Positions 11,301 to 21,196 of a DNA stretch of 64,000 nt are shown piece after piece; the first letter of the stretch is position 1; the number at the start of each line of letters is the position of its first letter. Made by a program: the position numbers and the translations under genes. Under the pieces are notes generated by a model. It made no database searches and was not told where the DNA came from. It worked only from the letters and a program-made list of their open reading frames with translations. Source of the stretch: an uncultured Actinomycetes bacterium (GTDB taxonomy: Bacteria > Actinomycetota > Thermoleophilia > Miltoncostaeales > Miltoncostaeaceae); the NCBI GenBank assembly GCA_903896045.1, contig CAITWD010000036.1, forward strand, positions 42,871 to 106,870, read 5' to 3'.

Positions 11301-11702
11301 TGGACCGAGTCCGAAGGTCCCCAAGGATTCATGCACGTCAAGCAACCGACATGAGGTGCCATTGAGTTGATAGGTCGCCTCGCCCGTGCGCGTCACACGT
11401 CGCGCTACTTCAATTTCTGTCGGCAAACCAGGGTCGTCAATCGCGGGGCTTACGGTCATGCGAACTTCGGCAACGCCGGCAGCGGGACGGCCATCTCCAC
11501 CGGAAAACACCATCTCGGTCATACCCGCGGCGCGCAATTTATTTGCGCGCTGTTCGCCCATTGACCACACAATCGCTTCGGCAAGATTGCTCTTGCCAGA
11601 ACCATTCGGCCCGACAATCACATTGACACCTGGACCAAAATCCAACGAGATCGGGCTCGCAAACGACTTAAATCCCCGGAGGTCGAGGCGACGCAACATC
11701 AC
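8346..11702 (-). CDS. smc: Chromosome segregation protein SMC
   Basis: [37 protein letters not shown]; long coiled coils; C-terminal [37 protein letters not shown]. Confidence 0.97.
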   Translation of the reverse strand: [1118 protein letters not shown]

Positions 11703-12361
11703 CGATCCCCAATCAGTCGTTCAATCACGATGACGGCCGCAGCACGCTCTGATGCTTGCTTTGAGCGCCCCGTGGCTTCGGCGGTCTCGGTCCCCACCGT
11801 GACACGCGTGGTGAATTGCCGTTCATGTGCGGGTCCATCGACACGTGCGATTTCATAGTCCACGAGAAGTCCCTCGCGCGCGGCAAACTCTTGCAATGTC
11901 GTCTTCGGGTCGCGCTGACCAGGAACCGCAGCGGCAACCGCATCGGCGAAGGCCTCGCGGACTGCATCAGTCGTAATATCGGGGCCGAGGTCGAGCCATG
12001 CGGCACCGATCACCGCCTCGGTGAGCGCGGCTTGCACGCTTTCGCGATCAGCGAGCTCTTGCCCCTGCAGCGGCGCAGAATCGCGAAAGGCTGCGTCGAG
12101 TCCTGCGGCACGACCAACACGGGCGCACATCTCCCCGTCGACCACCATTTGACGCATCCAGGCGAGATCGCCCTCTGATGCATCAGGGTGACGACGCATC
12201 AACTCATCGGTGACGACTAGTTGCAAGACGCTGTCTCCCAGAAATTCCAAGCGCTCATATGACTGTGTGCGCGCATGTACCCACGATCGATGCGTGAGGA
12301 CCTGTCGCCGGCGTGCTGTGCCGAGCTGCCCTAGCAGCTCGGCCAGCGGCGACAGCGACAC
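11699..12361 (-). CDS. rnc: Ribonuclease III
   Basis: ERLEFLGDSVLQLVVTDELMRRHPDASEGDLAWMRQ; C-terminal dsRBD. Confidence 0.96.
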   Translation of the reverse strand: MSLSPLAELLGQLGTARRRQVLTHRSWVHARTQSYERLEFLGDSVLQLVVTDELMRRHPDASEGDLAWMRQMVVDGEMCARVGRAAGLDAAFRDSAPLQGQELADRESVQAALTEAVIGAAWLDLGPDITTDAVREAFADAVAAAVPGQRDPKTTLQEFAAREGLLVDYEIARVDGPAHERQFTTRVTVGTETAEATGRSKQASERAAAVIVIERLIGDR

Positions 12362-12365
12362 TTCG

Positions 12366-12608
12366 TCAGCCGGCGTGGGCGATCACGTAGTTGACCGCCT
12401 CACCGACAGTGGAAATCTTTTCCGCGTCCTCGTCGGGAATCTTCAACTTGAACCGGTCTTCCATCTCCATGATGAGCTCGACGAGGTCCAACGAGTCTGC
12501 GTTGAGATCCTCTTGAAACGAGGCCTCTTCAGTGACTTCGGACGCGTCGACGCCCAGTTGCTCCACGAGGATGGCGCGAAGTTCCTCGACGATCTGTGCT
12601 CGATCCAC
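12366..12608 (-). CDS. acpP: Acyl carrier protein
   Basis: [45 protein letters not shown] start at 12608 preceded by AGGGAAAG. Confidence 0.94.
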   Translation of the reverse strand: MDRAQIVEELRAILVEQLGVDASEVTEEASFQEDLNADSLDLVELIMEMEDRFKLKIPDEDAEKISTVGEAVNYVIAHAG

Positions 12609-12719
12609 GTCTTTCCCTTTCTTCACGAACGCACCACACGGATACCCGATGCGTTGGTCGAATCTACCAGTGGGTTCGGACACCCAGCTGACGGAATCGG
12701 GGATGAAAAATCGGGAGCG

Positions 12720-13739
12720 CTAGCCTGCCTGACTCGTTCCCAGCTCCGCGGTGAGACGACCCACAACATCCTCGCGAACCCCGCGTGCAGCGGTATGTAT
12801 GGCATTGGCAACGGCGGTCGCACTCCCAGATCCATGACCGATCACTGCAAGACCTTGCACCCCGAGGAGGAATGCCCCTCCGACCGCCTCGGGATCAAGG
12901 CGATCGCGCATCTTACGAATCGATGGACGCACGAGCAGTCCGCCGATTTTTCCGATCAAGCTTTCATTGACGGCCCCGCGAATTTCTGTGAACAAAAACT
13001 CTGCTGCCGCTTCGTACAACTTCAAGGCAACGTTTCCGGTGAATCCATCGGTGACGACCACTCGTACGGTTCCGCGGGGAATGTCACGGCCCTCGACATT
13101 TCCATAAAAACCTGGAGTGTTACGCAAGAGTGGAGTCGCTTGCTGCACGAGCTCACTCCCGCGTCCTTCCTCTTCCCCAATGGACAGCAGGCCAACTCGA
13201 GGTGCAGGGTCGCCGAGGACTCCTTGTGCGAATTGGCGGCCCATCGCGGCGAACTGCACCAGATGCTCCGGCCGGGCGTCAGCGTTTGCACCGGCGTCGA
13301 GCATCACGATAAAACCCGCGCGACTTGGGAGCACGACCGCAATACCCGGACGCTGCACGCCAGGAATCCGGCGGATATGGAGCGTGGCGGCCGCCATCAT
13401 TGCGCCGGTATGGCCAAGAGACACCGCACCTTGGGCGCGCCCATCGCGCACAAGTCGACATGCAACGACTACGGAACTGTTGGGTTTCGACCGTACTGCA
13501 CGGGCGCCATCCTCGGTCGAGAAGATTTTGTCGGGAGCGTGCACGATCTCCACAAACGCGTGTCCTGGAAGATGCGAAAGCGCATCCAGTCGTGGATTCA
13601 GGATGGTGTCGTCGCCGACCAGCAGCACCCGAACATCGGGTCCCGCTGCATCGACAGCACCCTGCACCGTGACCTCTGGGGCATGGTCGCCCCCCATCCC
13701 ATCGAGGGCGATCACGGTTTCGCGCGTCATGATCGGCAC
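12720..13739 (-). CDS. plsX: Phosphate acyltransferase PlsX
   Basis: VIALDGMGGDHAPEVTVQGAVDAA...; VVTDGFTGNVALKLYE. Confidence 0.96.
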   Translation of the reverse strand: MPIMTRETVIALDGMGGDHAPEVTVQGAVDAAGPDVRVLLVGDDTILNPRLDALSHLPGHAFVEIVHAPDKIFSTEDGARAVRSKPNSSVVVACRLVRDGRAQGAVSLGHTGAMMAAATLHIRRIPGVQRPGIAVVLPSRAGFIVMLDAGANADARPEHLVQFAAMGRQFAQGVLGDPAPRVGLLSIGEEEGRGSELVQQATPLLRNTPGFYGNVEGRDIPRGTVRVVVTDGFTGNVALKLYEAAAEFLFTEIRGAVNESLIGKIGGLLVRPSIRKMRDRLDPEAVGGAFLLGVQGLAVIGHGSGSATAVANAIHTAARGVREDVVGRLTAELGTSQAG

Positions 13740-13772
13740 GTCTTCCTGGCCACGGAGGCCGTGACGGCGATG

Positions 13773-13952
13773 TTAGTCGCGGATCTCGACGACTTGCCGA
13801 CCGCGGTACTGGCCGCACACGCCACACACGCGGTGTGGACGAGTCGGTGCACTGCAGTGTGGACAGCGGCCAATACGGTCCGCTTCAATCGCGTGCGTTG
13901 CACGACGGGTATCACGACGCTGACGAGAGGTCTTGCGCTTGGGAACAGCCAT
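13773..13952 (-). CDS. rpmF: 50S ribosomal protein L32 (59 aa, absent from the supplied ORF track)
   Basis: Own translation of the minus strand: MAVPKRKTSRQRRDTRRATHAIEADRIGRCPHCSAPTRPHRVCGVCGQYRGRQVVEIRD*; two CxxC pairs; next to plsX. Confidence 0.95.
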   Translation of the reverse strand: MAVPKRKTSRQRRDTRRATHAIEADRIGRCPHCSAPTRPHRVCGVCGQYRGRQVVEIRD

Positions 13953-14077
13953 GTCGCTCCTACTGATGTCACGCTGGCACCCAGAAGGACGACCAGATTG
14001 TCATAGACCGCGGAAGGGTAGCGCCCACGCGCCCCACCCCGCAACCCCTTACACACGATCTTGCGCGATAAACCCTA

Positions 14078-14719
14078 TCAATCTTCGTCAACATCGACGG
14101 CCGAATCGCCCGCGTTGTCATCATCGGCCGACCCAATCTCCAAGCGCTGCGCCAATTCAGCAAGGCCTGACCATCTCGGATCGATGTCTGGCCGGGCGCA
14201 TTTACAACGCACGAGATTGCGATTTTCTCCGCAACTCGGACAGAGCCCAGCGCAGTCCTCATCGCAAAGAATCGTTGAGGGAAGGTCTTCCGCAATGGCG
14301 TCCCGCACCCAGTCGGCGATCTCCAACACGTCGTCGACGAGATACAAGCATTCCATGTCGGGGTCCTCAGCACCCTCGATGGCAATCTCTGTGACGTCAA
14401 TCGCCGAATGCAAATGGGCGTCGCCCAAACATCGCCAACACGGACCTCGAAGATCCGCCTGAGTACGCAATCGCAAATGCCACCCATTGACGAGTCGCAC
14501 GACCTCGCACTGCACGTCCACGGTTGCGGGTTCTGCCTGGTAATCCTGGCCACCGCACCGCAACGCATCAACATGCACGGATCCATCAACGCGGCGCGCT
14601 CCACCGGAATGCAGCTCCAAACTGCGCACGTCAATCGCCACCAGCCGCCCATCGACGGCGGGATTCCCCGCGCGCGACGCGGGGCCCGAGGCCTTATGAG
14701 CTGCTGGTCGACGTGCCAT
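14078..14719 (-). CDS. YceD/DUF177 family protein
   Basis: DLRGPCWRCL...DVLEIADWVRDAIAEDLPSTILCDEDCAGLCPSCGENRN; located upstream of rpmF as is typical. Confidence 0.88.
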   Translation of the reverse strand: MARRPAAHKASGPASRAGNPAVDGRLVAIDVRSLELHSGGARRVDGSVHVDALRCGGQDYQAEPATVDVQCEVVRLVNGWHLRLRTQADLRGPCWRCLGDAHLHSAIDVTEIAIEGAEDPDMECLYLVDDVLEIADWVRDAIAEDLPSTILCDEDCAGLCPSCGENRNLVRCKCARPDIDPRWSGLAELAQRLEIGSADDDNAGDSAVDVDED

Positions 14720-15213
14720 TACTCGTCGTCGGAAGCGGACTCCTGCACGCCACCGTCGTCGAACTTCTCTGTCTTGCCCTGCAAGCGCTCACGCCCGCGC
14801 TGGACTGCCTGGGTGAACTTACCCAAGTTCACCTCGAGGGTCCCGAGCACCTCGTCGGCGTAATCCTCGGCGCCGAGTCGCACTTCCCGTTCACGCTGGC
14901 GTGCGGACTCCAGAATGTCTTGAGCCTCACGCTCGGCCTGACGAACGATTTCCTGCTCCGAGATCTCCTGTGCTGCGCGATCACGGGCGTCGGCGACCAT
15001 GCGGTCGGCTTCGCGACGTGCTTCGGCAAGCATCTCCTGGCGCTCTTTTACGATCCAACGGGCCTGCTTGACCTCTTCGGGAATCGTCGAACGCATTTCG
15101 TCGAGCAGTTCGAAAATTGCCTCACGGTCAATCCGGACCTGATCGGTCAACGGAACCGGCCGTGCATTGTGGATGAGATCATCCAACTTATCGATCAGTT
15201 CAAGAACGTCCAC
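14719..15213 (-). CDS. Coiled-coil DivIVA/YmfJ-like protein
   Basis: MDVLELIDKLDDLIHNARPVPLTDQVRIDREAIFELLDEMRSTIPEEVKQARWIVKERQEMLAEARREADR. Confidence 0.8.
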   Translation of the reverse strand: MDVLELIDKLDDLIHNARPVPLTDQVRIDREAIFELLDEMRSTIPEEVKQARWIVKERQEMLAEARREADRMVADARDRAAQEISEQEIVRQAEREAQDILESARQREREVRLGAEDYADEVLGTLEVNLGKFTQAVQRGRERLQGKTEKFDDGGVQESASDDE

Positions 15214-15234
15214 GCAATCTCCTCATTCCGTCAT

Positions 15235-15768
15235 TCAGCCGTTCTTCGCGGCAGTCTCTGTTGAACCCAACCGCGGGCTTCGCTCGCGGAGTGCTTGCGC
15301 TACATGACTCGGAACCCAAGCCTCAACATCACCACCCCACGCGGCAACCTCTCGAACACCGCTTGAACTAATAAAACTGAAACGTGGCGAGGCCGGAAGG
15401 TACACCGTCTCGACCTCTGGTGCGAGATGTTTATTAATCTGGGCCATTTGAAACTCGTAGTCAAAATCAGAAATCGCCCGCAAACCCTTGACAATTGCAT
15501 GTGCGCCAATTGCACGCGCATGTTCTGTCACAAGTTGACTTAACGGCTCCACGCGCACATTGTCAAGCCCAAGATCGCGCGCTGCCCGCGCAACGAACTC
15601 GATTCGCTCTTCGGTTGAAAACAATGGCTGTTTTTTGAATGAGCCATCAGTGACCGCCACCACGAGCTGGGCGAAGATCCGCGAGGCCCGCACAATGATG
15701 TCGAGATGGCCGAGGGTGACGGGGTCGTAGGTCCCCGGGCACATTGCGATACGTCCGTCGCCACTCAT
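15235..15768 (-). CDS. coaD: Phosphopantetheine adenylyltransferase
   Basis: AMCPGTYDPVTLGHLDIIVRASRIF...; SSGVREVAAWGGDV. Confidence 0.96.
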   Translation of the reverse strand: MSGDGRIAMCPGTYDPVTLGHLDIIVRASRIFAQLVVAVTDGSFKKQPLFSTEERIEFVARAARDLGLDNVRVEPLSQLVTEHARAIGAHAIVKGLRAISDFDYEFQMAQINKHLAPEVETVYLPASPRFSFISSSGVREVAAWGGDVEAWVPSHVAQALRERSPRLGSTETAAKNG

Positions 15769-16334
15769 GCGGACACACCGTCTCCCGCAACCCGAAAGAT
15801 GCTCACGCGAGTGGATCCATAGGTGCGGTCAATGCGTTCAGTCACAGCGAGTGCGTCCAGTGTCAAAACAGGGCCGTCGGCTGGCCCTTCGATTACGACT
15901 GTCGCATATTCGGCGAGTACCGGCAGCAACGTCGGGGCAATTTGTTCAGAAATCCCTGCGAGAACGCTATATGGGGGGTCGAGAAGGCACAAGTCGAAGC
16001 GGGAGTTGCGGCGCGTCTCGGCGGCAATTGCATCCGCCCAATCCCGCCGGATGACATCAGCCTGAGCATGACACCCTAAGACGGAAATATTTGCTCGTAT
16101 GCAGGCAATTGCCTGTGCATCGTTGTCCACAAATGTCGCATGTCGCGCACCGCGAGAAAGCGCCTCACATCCCATTGCGCCTGAACCCGCGAACAGATCG
16201 AGGACCGCATATCCTTCGCATGGCCCAATCATTGAAAATAGGGCCTCTCTGACCCGATCGGCAGTCGGTCGGGTGTGCCCTCCCTTGGGTGCTCCGAGTC
16301 GTCGACCGCGGTATTCACCAGAGATGATTCGCAC
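15765..16334 (-). CDS. rsmD: 16S rRNA (guanine966-N2)-methyltransferase
   Basis: MRIISGEYRGRRLGAPKGGHTRPTADRVREALFSMI; LLDPPYS. Confidence 0.96.
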   Translation of the reverse strand: MRIISGEYRGRRLGAPKGGHTRPTADRVREALFSMIGPCEGYAVLDLFAGSGAMGCEALSRGARHATFVDNDAQAIACIRANISVLGCHAQADVIRRDWADAIAAETRRNSRFDLCLLDPPYSVLAGISEQIAPTLLPVLAEYATVVIEGPADGPVLTLDALAVTERIDRTYGSTRVSIFRVAGDGVSA

Positions 16335-18497
16335 CTATGCCTCCAACAGCCGGGTGACAGAGGCGAACCGTTCATCCACCGCTCGCCTGAGTAAGCGATG
16401 CTGGGCCGTTGCGAGCTCGGGATCCTCCCGGATGACGCGGCGCGCGATGTGCCGTGCTTGCGCAAGCTCACGCCGATCACGCGTCAATCGGGCATACCGC
16501 AAGTCGGTAGGTCCCGCTTGACGCACGCCCATCATTGACCCCTCACCCCGGATCTGCAGATCGATTTCTGCAAGGCGGAATCCATCACTCGTCTGGGTGA
16601 ATGCTTCGAGTCGTCGTACGCCATCCTCGGTGGCGGGATCTGCGAAGGCGACACACCACCCCGGCCGCTGCCCTCGACCAACGCGACCGCGTAATTGATG
16701 CAGTTGCGCGAGCCCAAAACGATCGGCCCCCTCGATGAGAATCACGCTGGCATTTGGCACATCAATCCCAACCTCGATCACGGTCGTCGCCACGAGCACG
16801 TCAATTTCCCCGCGACCAAAGGCGGCCATTGCTGCCCGCTTCGCATCGCTTTTCATGGCACCGTGCACCAATCCAACGGCGTACTCGGCAAATGGGCCGC
16901 TTTGCAACCGCTCCGCTTCTGCGGTTGCCGCCTTCACCTCTGCGGCACTACCCTCCTCAACGAGCGGGCAGATCACATACGCCTGCGCCCCAGCGCGTAG
17001 CTCCGCACGCACATCGGTGTATGCCTCATCGCGCTGATCCTCGCGGACCCACCGGGTCTCGACCGGGACACGACCGGCGGGCCGACCGCGAATCGTGGAG
17101 ACAGCAAGCTCGCCATAGGCGGTGAGGGCGAGCGTTCGCGGGATCGGGGTGGCGCTCATGTAGAGCAGATGAGCCGCTTTCCCTGATGCGTCACGCGCAC
17201 GCTCGGAGAGCGCATGACGTTGTGTGACCCCAAATCGATGCTGCTCATCGACGATGACCAGACCCAACTCATGAAAGTCGACGCCTTCTGACAGCAGCGC
17301 CTGGGTGCCGACGACAATCTCGGCAGTGCCCGTACGCAACGCCATGAGACGCCGTTCGCGCTCAGCTGCCGGAATCTTTCCCGTCAAGAGGACTGGGGTG
17401 ATACCCACTGGCCCAAACAGCGCGTCAAGGGTCTGAATATGCTGTTCAGCAAGTGTTTCTGTCGGAACGAGCAGCGCCGCCTGCACGCCGCATTCGAGTG
17501 CATCGCACATCGCAAGCGCCGCGACCAGGGTCTTGCCACATCCCACATCTCCCTGCAGCAGTCTGCGCATCGGACGCCCAGTGCGCAGATCTCGGCGAAT
17601 CTCCCCCAACACGCGCTCCTGGTGCACCGTCAACGAAAACGGCAACCCCGCACGCAAGGGATCAGAAAGTGCACCTGTGCCCCGAATGACCGGCGCTGGT
17701 CGCTCATCCGATTCCTGACGCCGGAGCATCAGCAAGCCCAACTGGAGCTCGATGAGCTCTTGCAGCACAAGCCGCCGACGCCCCTGTGTGGCCTCGCGCA
17801 TTGTGCGCGGGAAATGCACCGACATCAGCGCATCCGAATACCGCATGATTGAAAGACGTTCACGAATCCAGGCGGGAAGTAACTCGGGCGCCGTCGTCGC
17901 ATAGCCCCGCACCCGGTCAACCGCTTCCCGAATCCGCGTGGAAGACAGCGCTTCGCTGCCTGCGTACACCGGTACCAAACCGGTGGTATGGAGCCCCTGC
18001 GATCCACCTTTGCCAGAGATTTCATGCGCGCGCACCGTCATTGTCCGCGGGGCCCCTTGTCCAATCGTGCCGCGCAGCATCAACTGGTCCCCGGCAGACA
18101 CGGTCCGCAACAAATGGCGCTGGTTGAACCACACCGCCTCAAGATTGCCCGTGCCGTCGCTCACGAGTGCCCGAATGGTGACTAACCCGCGCCGACGCGT
18201 CGGTGCCATACGTATCGAGACCACGGTCGCCGCAATCGTGACCTCGTCGCCAATCGCCGCCGTGGCAATCGCCGCACGACCGCCGTAGCGCTCGAAACGG
18301 AAGGGAATATAGGTCAATAGGTCGCCGACCGTCACCAATCCATGTGCACTCAAGCGCTCGGCGTCCGCAGGACGTATCCCCTGCACACTGGCAATAGGAG
18401 CCGACCACCATTGGGGATCAGGACGCGGTGCGAGGGGCGCTCCGTGCGGCCCATTCACCCCGGCGAACGATTGGGTCGCTAAGATAGTTGCGGTCAC
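16335..18497 (-). CDS. recG: ATP-dependent DNA helicase RecG
   Basis: [59 protein letters not shown]. Confidence 0.97.
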   Translation of the reverse strand: MTATILATQSFAGVNGPHGAPLAPRPDPQWWSAPIASVQGIRPADAERLSAHGLVTVGDLLTYIPFRFERYGGRAAIATAAIGDEVTIAATVVSIRMAPTRRRGLVTIRALVSDGTGNLEAVWFNQRHLLRTVSAGDQLMLRGTIGQGAPRTMTVRAHEISGKGGSQGLHTTGLVPVYAGSEALSSTRIREAVDRVRGYATTAPELLPAWIRERLSIMRYSDALMSVHFPRTMREATQGRRRLVLQELIELQLGLLMLRRQESDERPAPVIRGTGALSDPLRAGLPFSLTVHQERVLGEIRRDLRTGRPMRRLLQGDVGCGKTLVAALAMCDALECGVQAALLVPTETLAEQHIQTLDALFGPVGITPVLLTGKIPAAERERRLMALRTGTAEIVVGTQALLSEGVDFHELGLVIVDEQHRFGVTQRHALSERARDASGKAAHLLYMSATPIPRTLALTAYGELAVSTIRGRPAGRVPVETRWVREDQRDEAYTDVRAELRAGAQAYVICPLVEEGSAAEVKAATAEAERLQSGPFAEYAVGLVHGAMKSDAKRAAMAAFGRGEIDVLVATTVIEVGIDVPNASVILIEGADRFGLAQLHQLRGRVGRGQRPGWCVAFADPATEDGVRRLEAFTQTSDGFRLAEIDLQIRGEGSMMGVRQAGPTDLRYARLTRDRRELAQARHIARRVIREDPELATAQHRLLRRAVDERFASVTRLLEA

Positions 18498-18592
18498 CCA
18501 CCCACTGCCTGCATAATTGCGTGTTGTGGCACACCGGAAAAGACCGGTCGTGCGTCGTTCAAAACTCTACGGTGACCCGAGGACGGAGTCTG

Positions 18593-18784
18593 ATGTCGAA
18601 GGTCTGCAGTGTGTGCGGAAAGGGCCCGAGCTTCGGGAATAACCGCAGTCATTCCATGCGCGCCACCTCTCGCCGGTTCAATCCGAACCTGCAGAAGGTC
18701 CGCATCATCTCCAACGGGACCCCGTTGCGTGCCTACGTGTGCACCCGCTGCCTCAAGGGCGGCAAGGTCGTCAAGGCGGCGTAG
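18593..18784 (+). CDS. rpmB: 50S ribosomal protein L28
   Basis: [48 protein letters not shown] upstream. Confidence 0.96.
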   Translation: MSKVCSVCGKGPSFGNNRSHSMRATSRRFNPNLQKVRIISNGTPLRAYVCTRCLKGGKVVKAA

Positions 18785-18835
18785 TAGGCCCTCTCGGTGC
18801 GGCGCACGCGAGCCACATGCTCGCCGCGCACGTAT

Positions 18836-19327
18836 CTATCGCGGGCCTGGACCGACCAGGCTCGCAAGATTGACCAAGCTGACCACGGCCCTCGCCGCAT
18901 CAGCCCCCGCGTTCCCAACCTCACCGCCGGCGCGTGCCCATGCCTGTTCGGTCGTGTCGCAGGTCAACACGCCAAATGCACATGGGATCCCGGTGTCGAG
19001 GCTGACCCGCAGCACACCTTGGGAGACGGCCATGGCAATGTGATCGAAATGGGCTGTTGCCCCACGAATCACGGCACCGGTGGCGATGATTGCGGCGTAT
19101 TGGCCCGAGACCGCAAGCAGTCGCGCGGCTTGCGGGACCTCAAAGGACCCGGGAACCCAGTGCACATCGATGCGCGCAGCGTCGAGGCCCGCAGCAACCA
19201 GGTGCTCCCGAGCACCATCAACAAGCGCCTGGGTCAGTTGACGATGGAAACTCGAGCAAACCACTCCGATACGTACATCTAGATCCTCAAGCGCAACCAC
19301 ACCAGGCACGGGCTCCGTACGCGCCAT
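18836..19327 (-). CDS. ribH: 6,7-dimethyl-8-ribityllumazine synthase
   Basis: RIGVVCSSFHRQLTQALVDGA...VHWVPGSFEVPQAARLLA...ATGAVIRGATAHFDHI. Confidence 0.95.
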   Translation of the reverse strand: MARTEPVPGVVALEDLDVRIGVVCSSFHRQLTQALVDGAREHLVAAGLDAARIDVHWVPGSFEVPQAARLLAVSGQYAAIIATGAVIRGATAHFDHIAMAVSQGVLRVSLDTGIPCAFGVLTCDTTEQAWARAGGEVGNAGADAARAVVSLVNLASLVGPGPR

Positions 19328-19331
19328 GGGG

Positions 19332-20588
19332 CTACTCGCCCTCAGGCGGATCGGCGGCGATGCGCAAATCCTGGTGGTGGAGCATGTGGCCCATCTTGTC
19401 GCGCTTAACCTGGAGATACCGCAGGTTGTCGGGGCCAGGCTCGATTTCAATCGGCACACGGGCCGTCACCGACAAGCCATAACCTTCAAGACCCACAATC
19501 TTTTTGGGGTTGTTGGTCAGCTGACGAATCGATGTCAGGCCAAGATCGACCAAAATCTGTGCGCCAATCCCATAATCACGCAAGTCGGCAGGAAATCCCA
19601 ATTGGCGGTTGGCTTCCACGGTGTCAAAACCCGCATCCTGCAACTCATACGCTCTGAGCTTGTTGAGAAGCCCGATCCCACGGCCCTCTTGGGCGATGTA
19701 CAACACCACCCCTTGGCCCTCCGCTTCGATGATCTTCATCGCCGCGTCAAGCTGCTCACCACAATCGCAGCGCAGCGAACCAAAGACATCCCCTGTGAGG
19801 CACTCAGAGTGCACCCGCACAAGGACATCGTCCTTGCCTGCGACATCGCCCTTCACCAAGGCGAGATGATGTTTGCCATCAATCAAGCTGTGATAGCCGA
19901 CTGCAGTCCATTCCCCATACTGGGTGGGAAGCCGGGCCTGGCCACCGCGCTCAACAAGGCGCTCCGTGTGGCGGCGATATTCGATCAGATCGGCAATCGT
20001 AATCATCAACAGGCCATGCTCGTGCGCATAGGGAATCAGATCGTCGACCCTGGCCATCTGGCCATCCTCGCGCATGACCTCGCAAATCACCCCAGCGGGA
20101 ATCAGTCCTGCCAGCCGCGCCAAATCAACGGCGGCTTCCGTGTGGCCGGCGCGTTCAAGCACCCCACCGGGCTTCCCGCGCAGCGGAAAGACATGCCCTG
20201 GCTTGACCAGATCGCTACTCCCCGAATTCGGGTCAATCGCAACCATGATCGTGCGGGCACGATCGGGGGCGGAAATGCCCGTCGTGACTCCGTCACGCGC
20301 CTCAATAGATTCCAAAAAGGCGGTACCGAGCGGCGCGTCATTGCGGCGCACCATCATTGTCAAACCCAGCTGTTCGCATCGCTCATCGGTCAACGACAGG
20401 CAAATGAGCCCACGGGCGTGCGTTGCCATGAAGTTGATCGCCTCTGGCGTCGCAAATTGGGCGGCCATGATGATGTCGCCTTCATTTTCGCGATCCTCGG
20501 AATCGACTACCACGATCATGTGGCCGGCACGAATTGCTTCGATAGCCTCTTCAATTGTGGCGAATGGGCGTGTCTGGGTACTACTCAT
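19332..20588 (-). CDS. ribBA: Bifunctional 3,4-DHBP synthase / GTP cyclohydrolase II
   Basis: [27 protein letters not shown]-terminal [26 protein letters not shown]. Confidence 0.97.
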   Translation of the reverse strand: MSSTQTRPFATIEEAIEAIRAGHMIVVVDSEDRENEGDIIMAAQFATPEAINFMATHARGLICLSLTDERCEQLGLTMMVRRNDAPLGTAFLESIEARDGVTTGISAPDRARTIMVAIDPNSGSSDLVKPGHVFPLRGKPGGVLERAGHTEAAVDLARLAGLIPAGVICEVMREDGQMARVDDLIPYAHEHGLLMITIADLIEYRRHTERLVERGGQARLPTQYGEWTAVGYHSLIDGKHHLALVKGDVAGKDDVLVRVHSECLTGDVFGSLRCDCGEQLDAAMKIIEAEGQGVVLYIAQEGRGIGLLNKLRAYELQDAGFDTVEANRQLGFPADLRDYGIGAQILVDLGLTSIRQLTNNPKKIVGLEGYGLSVTARVPIEIEPGPDNLRYLQVKRDKMGHMLHHQDLRIAADPPEGE

Positions 20589-21196
20589 TGGGCCTCCCGC
20601 GGCACCTGGTATGGAGCGACGAACGCTTCGATGTACTTTGCCACAAGGTCGACCTCAAGATTGACCTGACTGTCAATCCGATCGACACCAAGAGTTGTCA
20701 TCTCAATCGTATGAGGAATGAGTGCGATCGTGAGCCCGGTCTGGTCACGTGAGGCGACGGTCAAGCTGACCCCATCCACGCAAATACTGCCCTTCTCGAC
20801 GACGTATCGCAGCAACTCCGGTGCCACATCAATCCGAAAGAGCAGCCCTTCGCCTTCTGGGGTCACCTGGCTCACCGTCCCGGTGCCATCGATATGCCCT
20901 TGCACCAGATGGCCCCCAAGACGCGTTCCGACTGCCACCGCCCGCTCAAGATTGACGCGGTCTGATGGCTGGGCACTCCCAAGTGTTGTGCGCCGCAGCG
21001 TTTCGGCAACCGCATCGATCACAAAGCCATTGGGGTGAATCTCCACGGCGGTCAGACAGGCACCATTCACTGCAACCGAATCACCAATCGCGAGGCCCTC
21101 TTGCACGAGCGCGGTCTGAATCCCGACACGCAGCCCACCATCCACATGGCCAATTGCAGCGATTGTGCCAACCTCTTCAACAAGCCCTGTAAACAT
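20585..21196 (-). CDS. ribE: Riboflavin synthase, alpha subunit
   Basis: [15 protein letters not shown]; two lumazine-binding repeats. Confidence 0.95.
   Translation of the reverse strand: MFTGLVEEVGTIAAIGHVDGGLRVGIQTALVQEGLAIGDSVAVNGACLTAVEIHPNGFVIDAVAETLRRTTLGSAQPSDRVNLERAVAVGTRLGGHLVQGHIDGTGTVSQVTPEGEGLLFRIDVAPELLRYVVEKGSICVDGVSLTVASRDQTGLTIALIPHTIEMTTLGVDRIDSQVNLEVDLVAKYIEAFVAPYQVPREAQ

Noticed and set aside
12210-14006. 598-aa plus-strand ORF
   Set aside because: Antisense to rnc, acpP, plsX and rpmF; high-GC shadow ORF with no family signal
13727-14056. 109-aa minus-strand ORF across the rpmF locus
   Set aside because: Out of frame with the clear L32 protein at 13773-13952
19326-20669. 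447-aa plus-strand ORF
   Set aside because: Antisense shadow of ribBA
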